DNA of 49,111 nt from Ruminococcus sp. GTDB taxonomy: Bacteria > Bacillota > Clostridia > Lachnospirales > Lachnospiraceae. Shown piece after piece: positions 1 through 7,855 of the stretch. The stretch is from contig JARHYE010000079.1 in the NCBI GenBank assembly GCA_029258605.1, forward strand, positions 1 through 49,111, in the 5' to 3' direction. Made by a program: the position numbers and the translations under genes. Within the stretch, counting starts at the first letter, position 1. The number at the start of each line of letters is the position of its first letter. Under the pieces are notes generated by a model. It saw only the letters and a program-made list of their open reading frames with translations. It had not been told where the DNA came from and did no database searches.

Positions 1-1
1 T

Positions 2-271
2 GACAAACAATTTAAGCTGGATGCAGTCCAGTATTATCATGATCACAAGAACTTAGGACTGCAGGGCTGTGCTACAAATTTAGGAATCAGTCAGCAGACA
101 TTATCACGCTGGCAGAAAGAACTGCGTGAAACAGGTGATATTGAAAGCCGTGGTTCCGGTAACTATGCTTCTGATGAAGCAAAAGAAATCGCACGATTAA
201 AACGAGAATTACGAGATGCACAGGATGCACTTGAAGTATTAAAAAAAGCAATCAACATTCTGGGAAAATGA
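2..271 (+). CDS. IS3-family transposase OrfA, 5'-truncated by the window edge
   Basis: The frame is open from base 2 to the TGA at 269-271, giving 89 residues without a start codon, so the N-terminus lies outside the window. The fragment holds a helix-turn-helix (around LGISQQTLSRWQKELRE) followed by a leucine/charge-rich coiled coil (EIARLKRELRDAQDALEVL). These are the usual OrfA parts for binding the terminal repeats and for oligomerisation. The OrfA stop overlaps the OrfB ATG as ATGA. OrfA alone normally represses, and the OrfAB fusion made by frameshifting is the transposase; that role is family knowledge. Confidence 0.85.
   Translation, partial: DKQFKLDAVQYYHDHKNLGLQGCATNLGISQQTLSRWQKELRETGDIESRGSGNYASDEAKEIARLKRELRDAQDALEVLKKAINILGK
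241..247 (+). promoter_or_regulatory. Probable -1 programmed frameshift site for OrfAB
   Basis: A run of seven A followed by G sits in OrfA frame as A AAA AAA. Slipping back one base enters the OrfB frame, which is open through to 1182. Such A-runs drive OrfAB fusion in IS3 elements. I did not identify a stimulatory hairpin. Confidence 0.6.
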
Positions 272-1182
272 CGGAAGCCGTTTATCTCGAAGTTACGGAG
301 ATGGCAGAAACTGCCCATAAGGCGAAACGCCGAGTTTCTGTCTCCGGAATGTTGAAACATCTTGGCGTTTCTCGTTCTGGTTATCATGCATGGCTAAAAC
401 GTGTTCCTTCTAATATGGAAAAAAGACGTAAAGCCGTAAAAGCTAAAATTCAGGATATTTACGATGAATCAAAACAAAATTATGGTGCCCCTAAAATCAC
501 CAAAGAATTACGAAAATCAGGAGAAATCATCTCTGAACGTACCGTTGGTAAGTATATGAAGCAAATGGGTATCAAAGCCCAATGGGTCAAGCCATGGACC
601 ATCACAACTAAAGATTCTGACTTCAGCAGCGAATTAAAAAATATCCTTGATGAACAGTTTAACCCAGAACGACCAAATGCAGTTTGGTGTTCTGATATTA
701 CTTATATCTGGACGATAGACGGATTTGTTTATCTGACCAGTATTATGGACTTATATTCCAGAAAAATCATTGCCTGGACACTTTCTAAAACTTTAGAAGT
801 ATCTTGCGTGATTGAAACAATAAAAAAAGCAAAAGCAAGACGTAATATCGATGAGCCTTTGATTCTACATTCAGATCGTGGTAGCCAATACGTATCAAAA
901 GAATACAAACGTGTAACCACAGCTATGCAGTGTAGTTATTCTAAAAAGGCATATCCATGGGATAATGCATGTATCGAATCATTCCATTCCCTGATTAAGA
1001 GAGAATGGTTGAATCGATTTAAAATCAGAGATTATGATCATGCATATCGTTTGATTTTCGAGTATTTAGAAGCATTCTACAATACAAAACGAATTCATAG
1101 TCACTGTGATTATATGTCTCCAAACGATTATGAAGCTCTGTATCGTAGGCTTCAACAGGGCGAATTGCAGATGGCAGGTTAA
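268..1182 (+). CDS. IS3-family transposase OrfB (DDE integrase catalytic subunit)
   Basis: This 304-residue protein has an N-terminal HTH_21-like part (about residues 30-90, with IYDESKQNYGAPKITKELR) and an rve/DDE domain (about 135-295). The catalytic acidic residues lie in WCSDITYIW, LHSDRGSQYVS and DNACIESFHSLIKREW, with the Asp-35-Glu spacing typical of IS3. It is full length and intact, so the element may still be active if the left part is complete. OrfB is normally made as an OrfAB fusion by -1 slippage at 241-247. The isolated ATG overlapping the OrfA stop is a weaker start. Confidence 0.93.
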   Translation: MTEAVYLEVTEMAETAHKAKRRVSVSGMLKHLGVSRSGYHAWLKRVPSNMEKRRKAVKAKIQDIYDESKQNYGAPKITKELRKSGEIISERTVGKYMKQMGIKAQWVKPWTITTKDSDFSSELKNILDEQFNPERPNAVWCSDITYIWTIDGFVYLTSIMDLYSRKIIAWTLSKTLEVSCVIETIKKAKARRNIDEPLILHSDRGSQYVSKEYKRVTTAMQCSYSKKAYPWDNACIESFHSLIKREWLNRFKIRDYDHAYRLIFEYLEAFYNTKRIHSHCDYMSPNDYEALYRRLQQGELQMAG

Positions 1183-1231
1183 GATGAGGAAAACCTCATT
1201 TTAACTTGTACTAAATCTTGACGTAGGACCA

Positions 1232-1666
1232 TAATTCTTCAGAAAGTGATGAGTGAGTAAATCATTTTTTGAAGAATTATTGTTTTTAAAAATAACTAAA
1301 GTGAAAAAATAAACCGAGATAAACTAGTTATAACAGTTTAAGAAGTTACAAAATTGTTTAATGTAGGGTGATTTAATAATAGATTTGATATATAAAAATT
1401 GTTATTTTTTTGAAGAATTAGTAGTTTTATGATTAGTATGGCATGGCAAGTTACCTGTCCGTCAAATCCAGAGCCACTGTAGCGGACGTTAGTCGCCTTT
1501 ACAAGTGGCGTTCCAGTAAGTTATCTATTGAAAACAAAATTATGGATTTTAATCGAAGCTAAAAATCCAGTTCAGTAGCTCAAAGTGATTTGGTATAATC
1601 AAGATATATAGGGATAGATACCTTGTTGAAAACTTAATAATATTATCTTATTTTAATAGATGAATT
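1232..1666 (+). other. Gene-free stretch between the IS and the ABC island
   Basis: No convincing gene is visible. A 9-bp inverted repeat (1233-1241 with 1270-1278, about 28 bases apart) lies just past the IS end, and part of it recurs near 1410-1420. A less A/T-rich patch at 1446-1525 can fold as a nested hairpin: GCCACT 1473-1478 pairs with AGTGGC 1504-1509, with weaker inner pairing. It may be a leader of the downstream permease gene or a remnant. A 17-codon reading frame at 1429-1482 has no good ribosome site. Confidence 0.4.
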
Positions 1667-1717
1667 ATGAATTTTAAATGCAATAACAAAATAAATAAAA
1701 AGTGGGAGGAGAATAAT

Positions 1718-4144
1718 TTGCAGTTAAATGTAAATAGTAAAAGTACTATTTTAAAATTAGTACATGATGATTTGCACTCAGAACGAGTTCAGAAAAGATT
1801 GACAATATTAACAATAGTAGTCTTAGAGTGTTTTCTTCTTACATTTATATTAGTAGTGTCAAGCCTTTGGCAACAGGAATATGACAAGTGTAAAGATGAA
1901 GCACAGGTAATAATTAGCGATATTTCAGACCGTAATCGGGTAAAATTGGAGCAGCAACCAGAGGTATCTTGGATAGGTGAAGAGGCAGTTATTGGTGCAT
2001 CTAAGCAACAGGGGATTACGTTGGTTGTTCAATACGATGATATGACGCAATTTTGCAATCAAAATAAGACTAAGTATTTGGGAGAAATTCCTAAATTAGA
2101 AAATGAAATTATGGTATCTCAGAATTTTTTAGACTGGTTGAAAAATACATATCAAACTAACAATTCTATTCAAATTGGTGATTGCATTGTATTGGATTTG
2201 ACTGGAGAAGGGGTTAAAAATGATTATGTAATTTCTGGAATATTTGAAGACAATAACGAAAATAGTGATTACCGACATAAAGTGTTCGTTAGTAAATTAG
2301 GTGCAATAAAGCTAGTAGGTAGGGAACGGCTAAATATTGATGCGTATGTGAGATTAAAACTCAATACGGATGTAGAAGAAGAAGCACGTATTGCTATTTC
2401 TTCTATTGTACAAAATCTTGGCATTTCTGAAAATGACATTACCTTAAATCCCGAGTATCCTTTTGGTGGGGGGTGGTATAATTATAGAAATACATTGAAA
2501 ACAGTATTTCCAATAATGATGCTGTTGCTGATACTTGCAGGTGCTGTTATTTACAGTATTTTTTCTGTCTCTGTAACAAGAAAAGTTCGGGCATATGGAC
2601 AACTCAGGACAATAGGTATGACACGCAAACAAATGAGTTTGCTTGTAAGAAAAGAAGCTCTGTATTTAGCCAAGAGAGGCATTTTAATAGGATTAATTGT
2701 GGGTTTGTTAATAGGATATTTTTTGAAACCAACAGGGTTCAAGTTGTTAACTGGGGTAATATGGGGGACATTTGTATCAATATTTGTACTAATTATGATA
2801 TTATTGGCAAGTGATATGCCAGCAAAAATAGCATCTAAAATTTCTCCTTTAGAAGGAACAAGATATTTTCCTTACGATGATAAATATAAGACTAAGCGTA
2901 GGCTTCAACGTAAGTTGAACATTTTTAGTTTGGCAGTAATAAGTTTGGGAAGAAATCGTAAAAAAACTATAACTACAATGATTATGTTGGGATTATGTGG
3001 AGCTATGCTTGTTATTTTTTCGTCATTTGGTGAGTCATATAGTGCTGATAAAGTTGGGAGATTTTATTTTTATCCACATGGTGATATGCAGATAAATATT
3101 TCATCTCTTGGAAGTTCTTCTTTTGCTGATGATGATGTGTGGCGAGAGGGAATTATACAATATCAAAATAATCCGTTGACAGATGAGTTAATGAAAAAAA
3201 TAGTAAAAATTGAAGGGGTTCGTAAGGTAAGTCCAGCAACGGGAATCTATGTAAATGTAGAACGAGAAGATGGTTGGGCTGACTCGGCAATGCAGCCGAG
3301 TATTTCTAAAGAACAATTTGATGAGATAAAACCGGCTATCGTAGCTGGTAAAGTGGATTATGATTCTTTGGTAAAAGAACACGGTATTCTGATTGCACAA
3401 TCAAAACAAAATCCATGTCAAATTGGAGATGTGTGTAAGGTGACAATGGTGGGTAGTGATGGAAAATTGATAGAGTATAATATGCCAATAATGGCAATTT
3501 ATTCTCAAGATACTTTGTTAGAAATTTCACCTGTAGTTCCAATGCCAGCATATTTGTTTGCGAGGGATTCAATAAAAGAGATGACTGATATCAAAAATGA
3601 TCGCTATTGTTTTGAAATAGATTTGGAATCAGAAAAAGAAAGTGAAGTAGAAGCACAATTACGTATAATAGTGAATGAAAACCAAAATTTAGAGTTGAAT
3701 TGTCTGAAAAATAGAACTAAGGCAGATCAAGAAAGTACAGAAAGTTTACTCAGAATGATTTATTTATTAATTACTATGTTGTTTATATTCAGTATTATAA
3801 ATTTGGTAAATATGGTTGTTTCAAATATATATGCTCGACGTCAAGAATTAGGTTTATTACAAGCAATGGGAATGACGAGTATTCAAATAAATAGGATGTT
3901 ACAGATAGAGAGCATTTTTTATACATTGGGTGCAGGTCTATTAACATTAGTCATTGGTTCATGGGCAGGCTATTACTTGTGTATGGTGATAGATATGAAA
4001 TTACACTGTATATCTTATCAATATCCTATAGCAATTGTATTTGTATATTTAGTTTCTTTGGTTATGATACAAGGGTTACTTTCTGTATATATTACATGTA
4101 ATTTGAGAAAAGAATCCGTAATAGAACGAATTGTATCTGATTAG
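1718..4144 (+). CDS. FtsX-like ABC transporter permease (MacB/BceB-type superfamily)
   Basis: It has two FtsX-type permease blocks. There is one membrane segment near the N-terminus and an extracytoplasmic region, then three helices around 280-390. A second extracytoplasmic part (about 455-685) is followed by three final helices. Each block carries the family pattern of helix, basic loop, R..G....Q (YGQLRTIGMTRKQMS; RQELGLLQAMGMTSIQI). Such permeases pair with a separate LolD-like ATPase for peptide or lipid export or antibiotic sensing; none is intact nearby. I place the start at TTG 1718, six bases after GGGAGGAG (1704-1711), giving 808 residues. The upstream ATG at 1667 lacks a ribosome site. 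The gene is very A/T-rich compared with the chromosome further on, which suggests transfer. Confidence 0.85.
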   Translation: MQLNVNSKSTILKLVHDDLHSERVQKRLTILTIVVLECFLLTFILVVSSLWQQEYDKCKDEAQVIISDISDRNRVKLEQQPEVSWIGEEAVIGASKQQGITLVVQYDDMTQFCNQNKTKYLGEIPKLENEIMVSQNFLDWLKNTYQTNNSIQIGDCIVLDLTGEGVKNDYVISGIFEDNNENSDYRHKVFVSKLGAIKLVGRERLNIDAYVRLKLNTDVEEEARIAISSIVQNLGISENDITLNPEYPFGGGWYNYRNTLKTVFPIMMLLLILAGAVIYSIFSVSVTRKVRAYGQLRTIGMTRKQMSLLVRKEALYLAKRGILIGLIVGLLIGYFLKPTGFKLLTGVIWGTFVSIFVLIMILLASDMPAKIASKISPLEGTRYFPYDDKYKTKRRLQRKLNIFSLAVISLGRNRKKTITTMIMLGLCGAMLVIFSSFGESYSADKVGRFYFYPHGDMQINISSLGSSSFADDDVWREGIIQYQNNPLTDELMKKIVKIEGVRKVSPATGIYVNVEREDGWADSAMQPSISKEQFDEIKPAIVAGKVDYDSLVKEHGILIAQSKQNPCQIGDVCKVTMVGSDGKLIEYNMPIMAIYSQDTLLEISPVVPMPAYLFARDSIKEMTDIKNDRYCFEIDLESEKESEVEAQLRIIVNENQNLELNCLKNRTKADQESTESLLRMIYLLITMLFIFSIINLVNMVVSNIYARRQELGLLQAMGMTSIQINRMLQIESIFYTLGAGLLTLVIGSWAGYYLCMVIDMKLHCISYQYPIAIVFVYLVSLVMIQGLLSVYITCNLRKESVIERIVSD

Positions 4145-4161
4145 TGTAAAGAGGACATAGA

Positions 4162-5959
4162 ATGAAAGATAAAAAAATAGTAATGGCAATTAAATCTTTT
4201 TCTCAAATAATTAAATTCTGTACTTCTTTAGCATGGAGTACTTCAAAATTCTACACACTATGTCGCCTATTAACGAAATTCGTTATACCTTTGAGTGGAA
4301 TTGCGATATCGTTCCTTGCTAAATATATAACAGATATATTAGCTAATGAAAAACAGGCTGATCAAAAATACTTATATTTATTTTTATTAATTGTTATATC
4401 ATTCACTCTGAATATAATGATTACATTGGCAAATCAGCTGACAACATATTCGACTAAAATGCATAATGACATATTAGAAAAAGATATCAATTTAATAATA
4501 ATGAACAAGTCTTTAAAGGCAGATATGGAAATGTTTGATAATCCTGATTATTATGACAGATTTGCTGTTGCCCAGCGGGATTCTCAATCAATATCTTTAA
4601 TTATATGGAATGTTATAGACTTTGCTAGTGAATTAATTACAGTGATAAGTGTTTCAGCTATTCTGTCTAAAGTAAATTTTATTTATGCTATATTGTTAAT
4701 TTTGGGAACATTACCAGCAGCAATAACAACGCGTTCCTATGTTAGAGATATATACGGGATTAGTGTTTCACAGATTGATAAAGAACGTAAAAAAGAGTAT
4801 TTTTCATATGTTGCCACGGAAAAGATGTATGCTCAAAGTATCCGTTTATATAATTTGGGTGACTATATAAAAAGTAATTATAAGATGATGTGGAAGACAG
4901 TGTATCTGGAAAGGAAAAAAATGATTAGAATGCATACTATAATAATTAGCATCTTTCAATTTATTCCTCAGATTATAATTGCTGGTATTACAATTAATGT
5001 GGTAAAGGAAATTATAAATGGATATTTATCTGTCGGTGATTTTGCTTTATATACGGGGTTGTTTACTCAACTATGGAGTGGGATTATGAATGCAATTGAT
5101 AATTTGATGGAAATATATGACAATAAAATGAAGATAGAAAATATTAAAGCATTTCAGGAAATGCCACAAAATATTTTAGACGTAGGAACAAAAGTGATAG
5201 AAGAGGTAGAGACAATAGAATTTAGAAATGTTTATTTCAGTTATCCAGGGACAGAAAAGGAAATATTAAAAGACGTAAGTTTTTATAAGAAAAAATGAAA
5301 AAGTAGCATTAGTAGGACTAAATGGATCTGGAAAAAGTACAATTATAAAATTATTACTTAGATTTTACGATGTAGATAAAGGAAGCATAATAGTGAACGG
5401 ATATAATATAAAAGAATTTTCTATATCAAGTTTGAGAAAGTGTTTTGATTGTTATTTTCAAAATTCGCCTAATTTTGGTTTTACTTTGCGTGATAATGTT
5501 ACAATAGGGGATGATCCATACAACTCAAAAGATGATGAGGTGATTGATGCTGTTAAGGCTGCACAAGCAATTGATATATTGCATAAAGCACCACAGGGAT
5601 TAGATACATATTTGACTCGAATGTTTAGTGATGATGGAATGGAATTATCAGATGGTCAACATCAGAAAATTGCATTGGCACGTACTTTTTATAATGATAG
5701 AACTATTATATTATTGGATGAACCATCTTCGTCTCTTGATCCTAAAGCGGAAAGTAAACTATTTGAAACAATTAAAAAATTATGTACTAAAAAGACTGTT
5801 TTTTTTACTTCACATAGACTTTCTAATATTAATCTTGCAGATAGAATTCTTGTGTTAGCAGAAGGAAAAATTGTAGAGAATGGTACAAAAGAGGAACTCT
5901 TAAAATTAGGGCAATGCTTTTCAGAACTCTACCAGTATCAAGCCGAAAAATTTAATTAG
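4162..5959 (+). pseudogene. ABC exporter (fused permease-ATPase) broken by a frameshift before Walker A
   Basis: The first frame (4162-5298) encodes an ABC-exporter membrane domain with about six helices and the start of the ATPase domain (YFSYPGTEKEILKDVSF), then stops at TGA 5296-5298. The other frame continues from about 5285 to 5959. It holds Walker A (GLNGSGKST, near 5318-5344), the signature LSDGQHQK, Walker B (TIILLDEPSSSLDP) and the H-loop (FFTSHR). One extra T in the T5 run near 5280-5284, or a 2-base loss nearby, would explain the break. The second half has only a GTG at 5393 as start, which would omit Walker A, so two separate functional proteins are unlikely. It lies 17 bases after the FtsX gene, so it was probably co-transcribed with it. 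A sequencing error in the homopolymer or programmed slippage remain possible. Confidence 0.8.
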
Positions 5960-6113
5960 TTTTCAACTTTTTTAATAAAAGGTCTCATTGTACTATAGAT
6001 GCGCAAGAGAACTGATTAAGATCTATGATGGTGCAGAGAGAGTAGGAAAATAGTAATGATTGAAAAAATAAAAGATAAGTAGGTAATCATCTCTACATTG
6101 ACTTTTAAAGTAG

Positions 6114-6131
6114 GCCGCCCTTTTGGGCGGC
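6114..6131. terminator. G/C-rich hairpin after the ABC exporter
   Basis: GCCGCCC (6114-6120) and GGGCGGC (6125-6131) form a perfect 7-bp stem with a TTTT loop. Only a weak T-rich tail follows. The surrounding 5960-6250 stretch has no recognisable gene. Confidence 0.5.
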
Positions 6132-6250
6132 TCAAACTTTATCTTTTGTTCTGAAGTCTTTTGGCAATGGCAACAGGCTGTTCTAATATTTTGGTTTGGG
6201 AAAGACTCACATAAGACGTATCTGGTCAAGTGTATAGGGGAGAGAAAGAT

Positions 6251-6524
6251 ATGGATTTATTCTATTTAAAAGAACAGCTTCGGTATGCTACCTTCTATAG
6301 GAAAACTTGCTGAAAATGATGCGATGTCGATTACGTCAACATTAGAAAAGAATGTCCAGTAACTAAATAAGTGTACAATCATTACTACTCATTTAGATGA
6401 AGTTGCAAAATGGGTAGATGCCATTTTACAATTAAAGCAAGGTACCTTGCAAATTTTACATAAAGCCAAAAGAAAAGTAATATTGAAAATTTTTTATGAT
6501 AGAACAAATAACGGTCATTTATAA
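6251..6524 (+). pseudogene. Degenerate ABC-transporter ATPase remnant
   Basis: Starting at ATG 6251 the sequence reads DLFYLKEQLRYA. After a shift to the frame of 6285 it reads LPSIGKLAENDAMSITSTLE, then an in-frame TAA, then TIITTHLDEVAKWVDAILQL and LKQGTL, ending at TAA 6522-6524. The first part resembles the Q-loop region of BcrA/LanF-like ATPases (..IGYLPQ..) and the second the H-loop and switch end. Walker A, signature and Walker B are missing, so an internal deletion plus frameshift and stop has occurred. It supports the view that 1.7-6.5 kb is a decaying peptide-export or immunity cluster. Confidence 0.6.
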
Positions 6525-6708
6525 AAAGTTGTGTAAGAGGGGGAATAATAAATAATATTTTTATCCAGCTAGTTTGGTAATCAAATAGAGCTTTAACGAG
6601 AGCAAAGATTACAGTAGAATATTAATCTTTAGGATAAGAACGATATGTAAGTGTTACGAAAGTTTACAACAAAAGAAGGAATTTTAGTTCTATATATAGT
6701 ATTTGTTG

Positions 6709-6748
6709 GTGTCGCAATTCGAGGCAGAATTGCGACACTTTTCTTTTT
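6709..6748 (+). terminator. Strong rho-independent terminator
   Basis: A perfect 12-bp stem (6709-6720 with 6727-6738, loop GAGGCA) is followed by a T-rich tail at 6739-6748. There is no gene directly before it on the plus strand. It insulates the decayed ABC island from the sigma-like gene downstream, or ends a short transcript from 6525-6708, where I see no gene. Confidence 0.8.
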
Positions 6749-6849
6749 GTGGACAGAATTTTTGTTTTTAACCCTTTTTCTATGTGAGAGGGTAAGGTCA
6801 CCGCCACTTTGATTTGATTTCAAAAAATTCAGATCGGAGGAAAAGAAAG

Positions 6850-7281
6850 GTGACATTTCATAAAGCAAAAGAAGAATATAAATGGAAACAGTGGAAGGAG
6901 CAGGAGGAACAGATTTTGCGAAAATCCGGTGTCAGTGAAGAGGTAATCCAAAGACTTCGTGAATTAGACTGGCAGGACTTTAATGCGGAGCGGAGATTCT
7001 GGGAACATTTTTCCTCTAATCAAGAAGAATTATACACCAGGGAATTAGAAGAACAATCTCCAGTGGTATTTAATATTCAACAGTTACTTGATAGTGTGGA
7101 GAATGAACAGCTATTACAGGTTCTTTTGGAGTCGGATAAGAAAACATTACAGATTTTACTTCTGAAGATGTGGGGATTTTCTGTTCGTGAGATTGCAGGT
7201 CAGATGGGACTGCCAGAAAAGACCATTTATACACGCATTGAGCGCTTGAAGAAAAAAATAAAAAAAGTTTTGAAGAAGTGA
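6850..7281 (+). CDS. Small sigma-70 region-4-like DNA-binding protein
   Basis: It encodes 143 residues. The N-terminal half is strongly charged and helical (KAKEEYKWKQWKEQEEQ). The C-terminal part (about 85-140) has a helix-turn-helix, SVREIAGQMGLPEKTIYTR, followed by the basic helix ERLKKKIKKVLKK, as in region 4 of sigma factors. No region 2 is present, so it is probably a regulator rather than a full sigma factor; similar small proteins are common on clostridial mobile elements. GTG 6850 is preferred because GGAGG (6836-6840) lies 9 bases upstream. A longer frame from TTG 6814 would put this ribosome site inside the gene. The gene starts the more G/C-rich module that includes the helicase. 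Confidence 0.7.
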   Translation: MTFHKAKEEYKWKQWKEQEEQILRKSGVSEEVIQRLRELDWQDFNAERRFWEHFSSNQEELYTRELEEQSPVVFNIQQLLDSVENEQLLQVLLESDKKTLQILLLKMWGFSVREIAGQMGLPEKTIYTRIERLKKKIKKVLKK

Positions 7282-7855
7282 AGAAAAATAGGGAATCTCA
7301 TCGGCTCTATATATGAAAGGGGTAATAGCCCTTTGTTCCTTGATAACCGCATACCAGCATTACAGGTACGTTCCCAAAGATAGAAGCGTGACAGCATAAG
7401 CGCCAGGACGGATGGGAACAAGTACTGCAGGATTGTTATGGAAAGGTCTGTCCAAAGACTATGGCGGATTATTTCGTGAGAAAACTGCAGGTGTTTGTTT
7501 TTATTCTGAGCGAGTCCTTATAGCTGTGAATGGACTTTCGCAAGTCTTTCGCCAGGATCATCAGAGGGGGATAATGATACGAATTTCTTCCCAAAAGGAA
7601 GAGGATGGACTCCAAGTTGTAATCAGCAAGACTTTCAGAAAATCTGCGAGCGATGCGAAGCGAAGCATCCGCCTGTAATGTTCCCTGCCATAGATATGGT
7701 GCGGCAGCCGGGGAGTCGAGGACAAATACGGTGCCAAAGAAAGAAGAAACGATAAGAAATCAAAAAAGAGTGTGTCGTTGATATCAGATACATGCGGCTG
7801 TGGAAATCTCACAGCCGTATTCTTGTGGTATTAACGCCATGCGGAAAGAAGTATT
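7282..7855 (+). other. Apparently non-coding 574-bp stretch between sigma-like and helicase genes
   Basis: No frame here looks like a real protein. A plus-strand 88-codon frame (7412-7678) starts after AGGACGG, but its composition is odd and it matches no family I know. Several hairpins are visible, for example CGGCTGTG/CACAGCCG near 7796-7818 with a 7-base loop and no T-tract. The base composition is more balanced than the A/T-rich flanks, which is unusual for a spacer. It could hold a structured RNA, a transfer or replication site of the element, or eroded genes. Confidence 0.4.

Larger units (their letters stand above)
1..1231 (+). mobile_element. IS3-family insertion sequence, left end outside the window
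   Basis: An OrfA fragment and a full OrfB with the IS3-type DDE integrase layout lie together. Downstream of OrfB, the reverse complement of the DNA ending at 1231 starts TGGTCCTACGTCAAGATT. The 5'-TG start is typical of IS3-family terminal repeats, so the right end is placed at about 1231 by inference. The left terminal repeat and any target duplication are not visible, so the end cannot be proven. Confidence 0.75.

Noticed and set aside
1429-1482. 17-codon frame (MISMAWQVTCPSNPEPL) before the ABC island, considered as a peptide precursor
   Set aside because: No ribosome site, no leader or processing genes nearby, and the DNA also forms a hairpin. Too short to support as a gene.
6814-6849. 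TTG start for the sigma-like gene
   Set aside because: The good GGAGG site would then lie inside the gene; GTG 6850 fits better.
7412-7678. 88-residue plus-strand frame in the sigma-helicase spacer
   Set aside because: Odd composition, no known motif, and competing frames of similar length on both strands. It is kept only as part of the non-coding stretch.
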